This document shows positions 52,728 to 63,875 of a stretch of 64,000 nt of DNA, one piece after another. The translations under genes were made by a program, and so were the position numbers. The stretch's first letter is position 1; each line of letters starts with the position of its first letter. The notes beneath the pieces are model-generated. The model had not been told where the DNA came from, made no database searches, and saw only the letters and a program-made list of their open reading frames with translations. Source of the DNA: Pararge aegeria (taxonomy: Eukaryota > Arthropoda > Insecta > Lepidoptera > Nymphalidae); assembly GCF_905163445.1 (NCBI RefSeq), contig NC_053180.1:19768701-19832700 (forward strand), in the 5' to 3' direction.

Positions 52728-52882
52728 GTAGGATCGGAGATAGGGTAGTGGTTAGGACTTCGGCTTCACTTTCTGGGGTTTCAGTTCGAATCCCTGCACG
52801 CAGCTCTAGCTTATCTTAGTTATGTGGTTTCCAAGCAATTAATATTTTTCACTTGCTTTAACAGTGAACGTAGATGCATTCT
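52728..52882 (+). mobile_element. SINE-B 5' half
   Basis: AGATAGGGTAGTGGTTAGGA and CAGTTCGAATCCCTGCACGC. Confidence 0.7.
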
Positions 52883-52924
52883 GTCGTGACCACGATCCAT
52901 GCAACTGGGTCGAAATATTGACAA

Positions 52925-53160
52925 ATCCAAAGTCAAAGTCAAATCAATTTGATGCGTACATTACATGTAAAATATGACATAGGAGTAAGTTGATGGTAAT
53001 AACTAAATTCGTCAGCTTAAAAGTAAAGATACGAGGGTTCCAAACGCGCCCTGGTCTAAGAAGAAGCCCACAGCAAACTTAGCCGGTTGGTTTTTTTTTG
53101 TTATCACCATCTCACATTTTCTTTTGAAACTATTAAAGAAGCAACCTGGTAAGAGCAATA
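52925..53160 (-). mobile_element. LINE tail, TTTGAC family
   Basis: CAAAGTCAAAGTCAAATC and ACGAGGGTTCCAAACGCGCC CTGGTCTAAG. Confidence 0.8.
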
Positions 53161-53234
53161 AAAATATTATCGCTACCCGTTAAAATATATTTAAGAAAGG
53201 TTGGATTAATCACGAAAATCTTAGTTTAAAATCT

Positions 53235-53312
53235 TTGACAGTTGACCAGTGTGGTGTACTACGGCCCTGCTCATTCTGAGAGGTCCCGTTGTGGGCCTGA
53301 TGATAATGGTGA
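53235..53312 (+). mobile_element. SINE-B 3' end fragment
   Basis: GACCAGTGTGGTGTACTACG GCC and CCTGATGATAATGG. Confidence 0.6.
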
Positions 53313-53314
53313 AC

Positions 53315-53920
53315 ATTTCCAAATCGATAGTTTTATGATATCTTCCCGAAATTACTTGGGTCCTCCTTACCCAGCCATTTCACTTTTTTGAAATACGCAA
53401 TTTAACTTAAAAAAACGCGCTTAATTTATGGACATAGGAATATTAACAAAATCTGGCTCCGATATGAACCCAGCGTAACTATCCAGCCGGCTTCGTAGTA
53501 TTAGTTTGAATTCGTTTGTTCAAGAGTTTGTTGGAATGTTTACTTTGCATGAATGGGCTTATGAAAATTTTACTCATTATATCAAGTAACTTTAAGCATT
53601 GTTTTTGCTTAAAAATTTAAAATTTTATTTTTCTATCAAACATTTATAAAAGTTATTGAACTGGATGCTTTGTCATTAGCTATACCATACGGTTTAGAAC
53701 TCTAAAAGCCATTGGCTAAAAGCAACTTAATTCGTGCATATTTTTTTTATTTAAGCGTTGATAATAAATAACATTTCATTACGTCATGAGAGTTAATAGC
53801 GCCCATGTAAAAGATCAAACCTATAAAAACCCATAAAAACTCATACCCATAACCCATAAAAAAATTCTATATTTCCACCTCTGCGCTAAAAGTTCATCTG
53901 TATATCAAGTATTGGATAGA
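53315..53920. other. Unassigned stretch
   Basis: A tRNA-like B-box scrap (minus, GGGTTCATATCGGA) near 53455-53470; otherwise nothing recognised. Confidence 0.3.
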
Positions 53921-53921
53921 A

Positions 53922-54140
53922 GCAGGCGTTACTTTGCGGAAATCCATGATATATTATGAAAATTAAGCTTAATTTGCTATAGTCGGCGAAAAGCAGGGGA
54001 ATCTGTATGGTGTAATTTATAATTTCTTCAATTCTTATACTCCACACCAAACAGATCTTCGGCAAATACCCTCTACGCACGATTCGCTCCGAAACCGGAA
54101 CATCCTCAGGAGATGTTGACTTTACAATGAGTAATTGTTA
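53922..54140 (-). mobile_element. Penelope-like tail
   Basis: GGCGTTACTTTGCGGAAATC, TGCTATAGTCGGCGAAAAGC, CACACCAAACAGATCTTCGG and GAACATCCTCAGGAGATGTT. Confidence 0.75.
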
Positions 54141-54290
54141 ATCATATCAACCTACTACATGGCCACTACAGGGCACGGGTCTCCTCCCACAATGACGCAC
54201 TTCACTTGGAAAAGTTAGAGCTGTGTGCTGGGATTCACAACTCGGTCCCCGAAAATAAAGTCGAAGTCTTACCCCCAAATCCATATATCA
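54141..54290 (-). mobile_element. SINE-B with internal deletion
   Basis: CACTACAGGGCACGGGTCTC CTCCCACAATGA joined directly to GCACTTCACTTGGAAAAGTT and GATTCACAACTCGGTCCCC. Confidence 0.75.
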
Positions 54291-54294
54291 TATA

Positions 54295-55475
54295 AATAAA
54301 TAAATAAGCCATTTAATCCCAAGTAACAAATTAAACATCGAATTACAAAAAATAAAGAAACAAACCAAATAAAGAGAATCTAAGTAATAAACATGCATTA
54401 GTTAGTTGGGTACCCATCTTCGGGCAAATGCCTCCACCATCTTGCCCCACTGCACTCTATTAGCGGCGAGCCTCGTCCAAGTGTCATATAAAAAAAAAAT
54501 GCCCCCACTATGAATAGGTACATTTCTAAGTGACCACAATTACAAATTGCCTAGCCTAACACTTACCCTGATCTTTGAATCCACAACACATTCTAATAGT
54601 ATAACTTTAATTACTTAAAATAGATAAATAATATGTAAAATGTCAACGAAAATGTTCATATTCCTCGCGCACAAAGTTTGACGGAAGTAATAAGACGGTA
54701 ACAGCTTATCACAGAGATGTACGGCCGTATACACAAAGATTTACTCAACAAATGGCCTGAACTTTGCAAACTATATAATTATTTATTAATGAAATAATTG
54801 CAAGCCGTTCGGTAGATTTTTCTCATCTGCGAGTGAGATAAGAACCTGACAGTTCGTTAAATGAAGGCATACAGAGCTACTAGGAGCGTATAAAATGTAA
54901 AAATCTCCAGTACCTACGACTTATAAAATACTTAAAGGCCTTAAAAACCTTCCCTTTAAGTTTTTGTAACTCGAACCGGAGATTTTTTCATTTTATATTA
55001 TCTGAATACCCTGTGCATACCCGCTATGTACCACTGGCTACTTTTCATCTCATGTGGTCGGTCAAAATAATTCAGAGTCCATCACTACATAATCCAAAAA
55101 AAGAGATCGGTTAGGAAAGGATTCCCTATGACTAGTTACGTCGTCTGTCCCCCTAGTGAGGTCTACCAATACCACTGGAGCCCAACGTCCATCATCTTCC
55201 ATGCTACGTGCCTTGCGCATTATGAGTTTAGCTTTTCAACTCGTACTGCTATATCGGTAAGTTTGGTTCGGAAATTTGTATTTATGCTTTTAGGTTAGGA
55301 TTAGAAATTAATAGTAAAGCTGTAATAGTATCAAGTAATCTAATAAACTACTAATTTATTAGATTAACTTAATCCTCATCGGGATCAAACTCCTGATGTA
55401 AGATAATTGTTATAAAAAAAAGTCATCACTGACAACAAAAACAAATGTCCACTACTAATGCCTACTTTTATAGAA
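54295..55475. other. Mostly unassigned
   Basis: A retroelement-like scrap at 54410-54490 (CCACTGCACTCTATTAGCGG CGAGCC); the rest not recognised. Confidence 0.35.
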
Positions 55476-55481
55476 TTGTAT

Positions 55482-55672
55482 GACGGCCGATTAGAGAAGG
55501 TTAGTATGATTCCCACAACTAAAAAAACGTGTGTGTGATGAAAATGGGTGTTTTTCATTTTATGTATATGGGATATAATTCATCAGTTATTTAAGTACCC
55601 ATAACACAAGCTGCGCTTACATGGTTCTAGTTGGCGATGTGTGTATCGTCGTAATATGAAAAAAAATACCTA
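55482..55672 (+). mobile_element. SINE-A, degraded
   Basis: TGACGGCCGATTAGAGAAGG lacks most of the head; GTACCCATAACACAAGCTGC and TGGCGATGTGTGTATCGTC remain. Confidence 0.75.
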
Positions 55673-55699
55673 AGTCAATAATACCATTATTTTTGGTAC

Positions 55700-56112
55700 C
55701 TTCGAACAAAATAGATAACCCTGAGTGAGGACATGGGCATTCCATACGAATAAGTGTTGTTTATCTCATCTATGATACATATTGAAATTCCGGCGTGAAT
55801 CATATTTCTTGATGTTACAGAACAGGAGGAATTTTGATTAAAGTAATGTGATGACATGTAAGAATATTTGAGTACATTTGTGCAAAGACATGTAATGTTA
55901 TATGATGGGAAAGCTATGCGCGTAGTCAGGGGAAAGCGAGCTATACTCATAATATCTCTACGTATTAAAATTTTTGACGCGTTAGGGAAAAATAGTGAGA
56001 GTAAATTTTTACGATGCGCGCGCACACTGTCACATAAAACCGACACAATGAAGTTAGCTATAGTCAACATCTTAGTTTTTCTAAAAATGGTTTGACAGTT
56101 GACTTTCAATAA
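55700..56112 (+). repeat. Dispersed repeat P, copy 1
   Basis: TTTTTACGATGCGCGCGCAC ACTGTCACATAAAACC and GGTTTGACAGTTGACTTTC, matched in reverse at 63765-63870. The overlapping frames here (up to 161 codons, minus) are shadows of it. The 5' limit is a guess. Confidence 0.55.
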
Positions 56113-56114
56113 TT

Positions 56115-57225
56115 TAATTTCTATTGTTAGTGTAATTTTGACTACAAACTTAGAAAAAGGCGAAAGAAACATTGAAAAGACTTTTATCTTGTTACGCCAA
56201 GTAAGGATAACTTCTAACGCGTGTACAAGTGTGTATGTTTTTTTTATTATTATTTATTTGATTAGGTATTTAAATTTTTTTATTAAATTAAGTTCTCGTA
56301 CATATTAACTAGTACATACTTACTAACTCGTACATGCTGTGACTACATTGAAGTGGAATTATGTGTTATTAATAGTCTAAAGGCTACTTATCCATAACTC
56401 ATACTACATTTTGTTGGTACTCCTAATAACAATAAATAAATAAGCAAGTCGCAGGGAGACCATATGCCTATGTTCAGCAGTAAACATCCATTGCTTGATA
56501 TGATAATGACGCTAATAATCCGAAGGACTAATGATAAGAGGTTCCCGATGCGCTACAGATCTCCTCATTACAGAGACACTTCATGCAAAGCTCTCTCCTT
56601 GGCTCGCTTAGTGAACAAATGTTTATGCAAACTAGTATAATATTATAATTACCTACCTCTTAAGGCAAAGCGAAACCGCGGCGTTCAAATTTGCGTCTTT
56701 GGACTGACCAACCAGCAGCGCGCGTTCTAGAAACAATCTTGTGATTGGTCACACGTTTCATGCAGGATAGACGCAGCAAGACGCAAGGCTTTATTTCTAA
56801 TTTATTATTTTACAAAACCTAAATCATCATATCTTATTGCATGACCTAATTGTATATGTGGGTCTGCACAGTAAAATATTAGAAGCAACTTTATGTTCAG
56901 AGACGTTGCGTTATAAAAATTTATTGATGAGTAGATAGAGCAATGGTATGTATTTTTGACTGAATAACATGAGTAGAACACATTTTGGTATTAGCAACGA
57001 CTGCAAGAACAATCTTATTGCTTTAGTTATAAGTAACGCAACCCTCATACAGTATATTTTGGCAGAAGACTGTTCACTGAGTGCCAAAGTGTGCCAAGTT
57101 AAAATCTTCCATGCCTAAGATCAGATCTCATTTAATTTTAACATTTAATTGAAATTCTGGCAAATATGGAATTCCCTGACCTAGAATTTCGGGTTAGTAT
57201 ACCTGGCAAAGAGTATACTTATATA
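56115..57225. other. Mostly unassigned
   Basis: A short RTE-tail-like scrap (56437-56520, TATGTTCAGCAGTAAACATC) and a GC-richer patch at 56680-56780 (CCAACCAGCAGCGCGCGTTC, TTGTGATTGGTCA) that could be a repeat. Confidence 0.3.
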
Positions 57226-57229
57226 AGTT

Positions 57230-57383
57230 ATGAAAGAAAAACCTTGCACACTAAATTTGGCATTCAGTCAAATGTATTTAAGAGCTAGAGCTTTAAATGG
57301 TTTAGCTGGGAATAATATATTTTTGGTTGTAAGCAACATGATTTTACTAATATATTTGCTCTGTATGTATTTGTGTATATTTA

Positions 57384-57425
<42 letters not shown>

Positions 57426-57715
57426 TATATGTGTATGTATTTATTTCTGTATTATTTGTATTTGTATTAGCTGTTTATGTATTATTGTTATATATAGTAG
57501 ATGTAGTTTATGTTATATATTTTTAAAATTGCACTATCCCGTTTCCATACTCCTGTTCTTCTTTCATTAAGGGTTGTCTGGAGGAGATCGCTTAAAGCGA
57601 TAAGACCGCCTTTGCGCATTGTTATTCTTCTTATATTTATGTTTTCAATTTATATTATAAATTGTGTGCAATAAAGAATTTATCTATCTATCTATCTATG
57701 ATTTTTGCAATACTA
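57230..57715 (+). mobile_element. LINE 3' end, family L
   Basis: A TAT-rich run ((TA)n at 57393-57422), GGTTGTCTGGAGGAGATCGC TTAAAGCGATAAGACC and AATAAAGAATTTATC with a (TATC)n tail at 57684-57699. Confidence 0.6.
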
Positions 57716-58980
57716 ATATGGTTAGGTAATTCTCTTTCTATTTAGAGTTATCGCTTGCGGTTCACGTATATACATATCGTATATATCGATGTGTAGCAGT
57801 ATTTACCCATAAATGGCTGCAGTGTTCCAAGAACGGACGAACTTGTTCTGACACAAGGATAATAAGTATATATTTCACCGTCTGACCTTGTAGAGGTGCC
57901 CAGTTTTTTTTCAGCAGTTTAAACCTTGGATTTAATCTAGGTTTAAACTTCTTGCTACCTGCCCCGATACTTCGTTCTTGTACTTTTACTGTATTTTTCT
58001 TTTGATTATAATCATCAAATGGATTATTACCAGGCTTAAATTAAAACGTTTAGCTGAACTAATGCTTCAGATAACAAGTAATAAAAGATTAAGCTTAATT
58101 ACCAATGATATTTTCGGTCCCTCTTTAAAATTGTATAAAGTAGCCCTTATTTATGATCCATCGGGGTACGCTTTACAATAGTCAGTCACGTGGACAGACG
58201 ATCTGTTACTATGTCTTAGTGTATGAACTTTGATGCTAGTCATGCCAAAATTGGAAGATATAATAAACATACCCAACTAAATTACAAATAAAAATATTTA
58301 TATGATACTATTATATCTGAGATACCGCATTGAGTTTATATAAATCATGAAAACTTAGCCAATTGTTTTTTTCTTTACTTAGAATAGACTTTGAATTAAA
58401 TTCACGAAAACTTAAATTTCCAAAAAATTATTATTCTAATAGAACAAACACATTTTTTTGTGTATGAGTATTATAGTGTGATTAAAATGTTAGGGATTAG
58501 TGTAAGACTCCTTTAATATAAGCTGCCGAATGTAAAAGGCCTCTTAGAAATGCTTTTACAATATTAAAGCAATAAATTAATTTGTAGCTAAGTCTGTGAG
58601 ATTTATTTGAATATTTCTTTGCTTGTTTATTTTTTGTTCAGGTTTATTTTGAGTTACTCCAACTAATTACTTTTCTTCTAGTTCCGTACATTTTTGTTGT
58701 TAAAATTACCCTTTTGCGCTTGCAGTAGCCATTTATCAAGCGGCTTGTTTTTTTGGATGTATTCTTTTGTAATTATTTCTTGCCTTTCTTAGCTGACAGT
58801 AAATGATCATCCCTACTAATATTATAAATGAAACCTGATTGTTTGGTTTGTTATCGATGTTCGGCTCAGTTGTTAAAACGATCTCAATGATTGACATTTT
58901 ATTCCGGTTATATAAATGTTTCTTTGGGATTTTTAAAATCGAACAAAGTTGGATGACATAAGGATGAACATAACAAGACA
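57716..58980. other. Mostly unassigned
   Basis: A LINE reverse-transcriptase scrap (minus) near 57890-57945 and a G-like tail scrap (CTACTAATATTATAAATGAA) near 58814; otherwise AT-rich. Confidence 0.35.
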
Positions 58981-58984
58981 TTAT

Positions 58985-59100
58985 TGGCTAAAAGCAGGCG
59001 TTACTTTGCGGAATTCCATGATATATTATGAAAAGTAAGCTTAATTTGCTATACTCCGCGAAAAGAGTCACTTTTCGTAGTATAGCAAATTTTCATAATT
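58985..59100 (-). mobile_element. Penelope-like tail folded back on itself
   Basis: GGCGTTACTTTGCGGAATTC and TAATTTGCTATACTCCGCGA, then the reverse of the last part. The stem 59043-59065/59071-59091 has a 2-nt gap, with spacer AGTCA. Confidence 0.8.
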
Positions 59101-59179
59101 ACAAGGCTTTGTTTTAATTGTCGATCAGACGGCCGAACGGTAAGAAGTAAAAAATTTAAATATCTATTAATTAAGAAAA

Positions 59180-59385
59180 TCGTGATAGTCTTAGTGTTAG
59201 GATTCCGGCTTCACTCTCGACACGCACCTTTTTTTAATGTCCGTTTGAAGCAATCAAATATCACTTGATTTAACGGGGACGGAAAACATCGTGAGGAAAG
59301 CTGCATACATGAGAATTCGCGATAATGTTCACAAAGGCGTGTGAAGTTCACAAATTTGCACTTTGCCACCATGGTGGTACGATAC
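59180..59385 (+). mobile_element. SINE-B, degraded
   Basis: AGGATTCCGGCTTCACTCTC, ACGGAAAACATCGTGAGGAA and AAAGGCGTGTGAAGTTCACA. Confidence 0.7.
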
Positions 59386-59940
59386 AAACATGCACACCAA
59401 GAGTTCCGTACCAAGGTAGGTACAATATGAAACACTACAGTGTAATATTGCGTAGTATTAGCATGTACCCCATTTAAATTTTAACATTTTTTTTTATTAT
59501 ATTTTGGCAGTCAAAATATACAATCAGTGAAAATTTAAACGCTTTATATAAATAAATAAATATTCTACGACTTTTAACCTTTATGGTAGACAGACAGACG
59601 TCTGAGTCATCTGTCCATGCGTCCGATAAAGGGGACAAAGTATCAGAGGATCAAACTTCGGGTTCGAAACCCCAAAAAGTAATCTAAACGTTTCAGTGAG
59701 CTCTTGTAAATTAGTGACGTCAAATAAAGTGACTGCCTCGCGTGTGTCAAGCGCCGCCAAAGGTTGTGTAGGCTTGTCCCAATACACACTGCATAAAGAC
59801 GCGAGGTGACCTGGAAACGTGCTCTCTACTCCGCGTGTAAAGCCGAGCCGCCCGCTCATTAACGGGTTAACGTACATTCATGAAAATGGAGACTTTGCAG
59901 GTCAAGGAATATTTAAAAGGGCAGTTACGTCAGCAATTTA
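59386..59940. other. Unassigned; 98-codon minus frame
   Basis: The minus frame 59581-59877 has no recognisable domain or signal peptide. The patch 59740-59870 is GC-richer (GTAAAGCCGAGCCGCCCGCT). Confidence 0.25.
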
Positions 59941-59944
59941 ATAT

Positions 59945-60148
59945 CAGAGCGTCTGTACCTCTTGCGTCTATTGAACCAATAGTTCCCTACAAAAACGCGA
60001 AAGTTGCAGCGTGAGTAAAGGACCGAACAGAAATGTAATTTACGCTTTTATAATATTGCGCGGTATATGTTGTATATAGAATATCCCGTGAGATGATAAT
60101 ACCTCGCGATCTCTAGGAAGCAAAATAAAAAGCTTTTAACTTTGACCA
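59945..60148. repeat. 204-nt direct repeat, copy 1
   Basis: It aligns without gaps to 60378-60581. I count about 31 mismatches (about 85% identity, by eye). Confidence 0.85.
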
Positions 60149-60378
60149 GCAGGGCTAGTACGGGCAGGAGACAAATTATATCCCCCGATTATATCCCCTG
60201 ACATACAATTAACCTGCAAAATGGAATAGGAGAATTTTACTCCCGTTTACACATATATTATTTGCATACTATTTCCACTTGTGCGCCAGTGCTCCGAGAG
60301 TTGATAAAGCTGTGGGACAAGATGAATTTGTATCCTTTCCCCGGGGATATAATTGTATCCCACCCATGCTAGCCGTGC
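60149..60378. mobile_element. MITE-like element I, copy 2
   Basis: GCAGGGCTAGTACGGGCAGG AGACAAATTATATCCCC start; the end mirrors it as GGATATAATTGTATCCCACC CATGCTAGCCGTGC. The TIR is about 38 nt, imperfect. Confidence 0.8.
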
Positions 60379-60581
60379 AGAGCATTTGTACTTCTTGCGT
60401 CTACTGAACCAATATTCCCCTACAAAAACGCATAAGTCGCTGCGTGAATGAAGGACCAAGCTAAAATGTAATTTTCAAATTTATAATATTACACGTTATG
60501 TGTTGTATATACAATATGCCGTGAGATGAAAATACTTCGCGATCTCCAGTAAGCAAAATAAAAAGCTTTCAACTTTGACCA
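60378..60581. repeat. 204-nt direct repeat, copy 2
   Basis: Partner of 59945-60148; it begins exactly at the end of the MITE. Confidence 0.85.
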
Positions 60582-61145
60582 ACGCCCGCTTAGTGACCAT
60601 ACAATTAAAATTCTTTTTACGTGCCCCGCATGCAATTTTTCGTGTAATGGGAGAAATAGTTTACTACAAATGACCCAGTTGCAACACTACGCGAAAAAAC
60701 AAAACTATTCCGTCTGTTACCATAGCTTTTTTTTTTATTTATTTATTAATCAAATAAAACAATCGCATTTAAATGGTTAGTATAAAAGCACCCAAAGAAC
60801 CGCAGAGGTTTTTCCTCGGTCCCTAGCTGCAACGATTACCTTAGGAGTTTATTAGAAGAATAAAAAACCAGCTGTTGGAAAAACATACTGCTACATTGTA
60901 GAACGATAGGAACTAAGTAAGCGTTTAAATTTTAATCTTTAATAGAAGTAAGTACCAAAATAAATAAATATAAACTTTACTAGACACAAAAGAGTCACCC
61001 AACTAACTTAAGGCAGATGTAGTGTCAGGAAAAAAATTCTTCGGCTTCAAATTAATTAATTGTACTACTGTATCAGCCTTTTTATAAATGAAAGTTTCTA
61101 AAACTTGGGTGTAATTTTATCCTTATTTGATAGGTTATTGTTTTA
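60582..61145. other. Unassigned stretch
   Basis: Nothing recognised. Confidence 0.35.
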
Positions 61146-61146
61146 T

Positions 61147-61455
61147 TACATCATCATCATCATGTCAACCCATTATTGGTCACGAGTCTCCTCCCACAAT
61201 GAGAAGGGGTTAAGGTCGTAGTCTACCACGCTGGCCCAGTGCGGATTTGTGGACTTCACACGCCTTTGAGTACGTTATGGATAACTCTCAGGCATGCAGG
61301 TTTCCTCACGATGTTTTCCTTCACCGTTGAAGGAAGTGATATTTTAATTCCTTAAAACGCACATATCTTAACAGAGAACTTAGAGGTGCGTGCTGGGATT
61401 CTCACACAACCCCACTTAAGTACAGTCAAAGTCCTACCTACTGGGCTACCACCAA
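61147..61455 (-). mobile_element. SINE-B, full length
   Basis: ATCATCATCATCATGTCAAC CCATTATTGG to GTCCTACCTACTGGGCTACC ACC. Confidence 0.85.
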
Positions 61456-61459
61456 TATA

Positions 61460-62215
61460 AACGCAATCAACACTGTTACATAGCGATTATATTTAAAGTT
61501 CGAATGGCAAAAAAATACATCAAAATTGGTTTACATTAAATTGAGATATTGAGTAAAAGAACAGTAAAAAAGAGTTAAAAATGAACAGGATTTTATATAT
61601 AAATAAAGAGTTCCGTTATCTATTTCCGGAAATGTTCATCAAGGCTTAATAAAATTTTAATGATATCAAACAGACGGTAAACCTTTTCGAATGAAAAATC
61701 AGCCCCGGTTCAAATTTTATTGTTATGGGAACAATTTAAACTGGATTTCATAATTTCGACCCCTATTACCTATTAATTTAAGTGGAACCGACTACTAGGT
61801 ATTCATTTAGTTCCGTTGAAATAAAAAAAAAGATTGATACGAAAAAAAAAAACTGAATGACTGCTGACTGACTTGCTGATACAGGTAAATAGGTGTTACA
61901 GGAAAAAAAAATATATGCAGATCTGTACCACGCCAAATTGGCATGCAAATTGTTTTCAGGGTAGTGTTTAAAATTTTATTTTGTTACAATTAAGATATTG
62001 GCAATTACAATGTTTATAACACAATACAATTAATAAAATAATAAACTACAATTAAGTTTATATGGGCACATGTCAAAGAAATACAAATAAATTTATAATT
62101 ACTAACAAATGTCATTTTAAATATTCATCAATAGTATAAAAAGAATGTCTATTTAAATATTGAAATAACTTATCTTTTAAACATTTCATGTCATTTATTA
62201 GTGGCTTCATTTATG
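61460..62215. other. Mostly unassigned
   Basis: A GACTGACTTGCTGATACAGG run and a CCACGCCAAATTGGCATGCA block (61860-61955) look like the end of a dispersed repeat but have no partner here. Confidence 0.3.
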
Positions 62216-62217
62216 AT

Positions 62218-62345
62218 TTGCATCAGCTGTTGTGTGGAGACAGCAGATCAGAATACCTTTGTCCCCCTCCTCTTCCAGCGGATTTCTTACGAGGCGACTA
62301 AGGGTATATAACGGAGAACGGGCAGCAGCGTCCTTTCATAATTTT
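62218..62345 (+). mobile_element. LINE internal fragment
   Basis: CCCCCTCCTCTTCCAGCGGA, then ACGAGGCGACTAAGGG and AACGGAGAACGGGCAGCAGC, a block I know from lepidopteran LINE-derived repeats. Confidence 0.5.
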
Positions 62346-62454
62346 TGATTTTGTTTATTATTTACTTCTTTTAGGATTTTGTATTTCTCGATGTCCTTCA
62401 GGGGTAAATAAGCTTGTGTTAATGTAAACAATATCTTTTGTTTGTTTATATATT

Positions 62455-62720
62455 ATAGGAGAGGAGGAAGATTTTTTATGATTATTTTGTTATTGTTTAG
62501 TCGCGCGGATTCAGTGACGCCGTAGATAATGTGGCTGGCTGAAAACCAGTGCTGCGCGTTTAGGTATGCAGCTATACTGAGCCAGCTCCTTTGTTACACA
62601 TTATTTTTATTTTTATACTTTAACAATTTTATGACACAAATGTAACATTTTACACAAATGTGTGACAATAAATACGATTTTTCTTTCTTTCTCTGTCTAT
62701 GCTACTACTGCTATCACCAA
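62455..62720 (+). mobile_element. LINE 3' UTR with CTTT-type tail
   Basis: GTGACGCCGTAGATAATGTG, AAACCAGTGCTGCGCGTTTA and TACTGAGCCAGCTCCTTTGT; AATAAATACGATTTTTC and CTTTCTTTCTC end it. Confidence 0.6.
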
Positions 62721-62815
62721 CCCGTCTGCCCAGCGTGGTGATTATGGGCACATCCTCTAGTTTGGAGAGGTCTTTAGTCCATCAGTGGACTGTAATATGC
62801 TATTGATTGATGAAG
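62721..62815 (+). mobile_element. Tail of family H
   Basis: ACCAACCCGTCTGCCCAGCG TGGTGATTATGGG and CCATCAGTGGACTGTAATA. Confidence 0.5.
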
Positions 62816-63044
62816 CGAAATTTGGTTAAGATCTAACCATAATATTTAAGACATGTATTCTATTCCAGATTCGCAAAGAAATAAATAAATAAATGTATAT
62901 AACTCCCGAGGAATCGGTGAACAATAATAAAAATAAAATCTATTTCAAATGAATACTAATAACCTCATTTTAAAGACAGTTGAAATCTTATTCAAGCCCG
63001 TGAAACATTTCTGAAGTTCCTCTTCATAATAAGGCTACGCTGCA

Positions 63045-63140
63045 CCTATTCAAGATGGCGGCCGTCCCAGTGGACTGTCAAGTTCCGTGACGTCACATTA
63101 AAAATTCACGCCCGGGCTAATGTAACGTGCCCCGCGCGTT
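63045..63140 (+). promoter_or_regulatory. Promoter-like patch with YY1/Pho-type and CRE motifs
   Basis: AAGATGGCGGC (63052-63062) is the Pleiohomeotic/YY1 core and TGACGTCA (63088-63095) the full CREB/ATF palindrome, 25 nt apart in a GC-richer island. Both are typical of animal promoters near the start site. No exon can be assigned. Confidence 0.35.
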
Positions 63141-63745
63141 ACAATATTAATTAGAAGCGGAGTTTAGTGGCTACGTTCGAGCCTTGATTTGTGAACTAAG
63201 CTTAAACTTCAAGTAGGTTATGTCTGTGCTTATACCTGCTGTTAACTTTAGAACTTTGGCGATTCTCTCAAATAATTATAGTTTTAGATTAACTTGTACT
63301 TCGGTCTTTTATGGTGTATAACGATGTGTAGGTATAGTTAATAGTTAATGACAAAAATAAATTTAGTTTCCGTCAGTTTATGCTTACGTTCAACTCCTTA
63401 ACCAGATTTCTTGCAGATCTGAAACAAAGCAATAAAAATATTAATACTAAAATTTCACTATTTATAAATATTCAAAAAAGAATATACTACTGTTTAAATA
63501 AAATGTGCGTGTGTTTATGTACTTAAGTACGCAAGTTATGTACGTAAGCTATACTTCTTTGGCGTAATAAGATAACAATTTTTTCAAAATTTTTATCTTA
63601 CGCCTCTTCTAGAGAAAACGACACTAAATTAGACAAACGTTATTTAAGACATTGAAAATTTTACTATAAGGCATTACTATATCTCATTATTTTACCAAGT
63701 TTTACTAAACATTAAAATTGGAGATTTTTGTACAATTCTATCAAT
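63141..63745. other. Unassigned stretch
   Basis: AT-rich; nothing recognised. Confidence 0.35.
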
Positions 63746-63764
63746 TAAATCACCGGAATGAGCC

Positions 63765-63875
63765 TGCAGACTTTGACAATTGAAAGTGTTCACTGTCAAA
63801 CCTTATATCTTCAGAGTGCCGTTTTTATGTGACGGTGTCCGCGCGCATCGTAAAAAGTGAGCTGGCGGACGATAT
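63765..63875 (-). repeat. Dispersed repeat P, copy 2
   Basis: CACTGTCAAACC, then GTTTTTATGTGACGGTGTCC GCGCGCATCGTAAAAAGTGA, the reverse of 55990-56110. Confidence 0.6.

Noticed and set aside
55687..56172. 161-codon minus-strand frame
   Set aside because: It overlaps repeat P and has overlapping frames on the other strand; no recognisable domain.
57230..57526. 98-codon hydrophobic frame (membrane protein?)
   Set aside because: Most of it is the (TA)n and TAT-rich part of a LINE 3' UTR.
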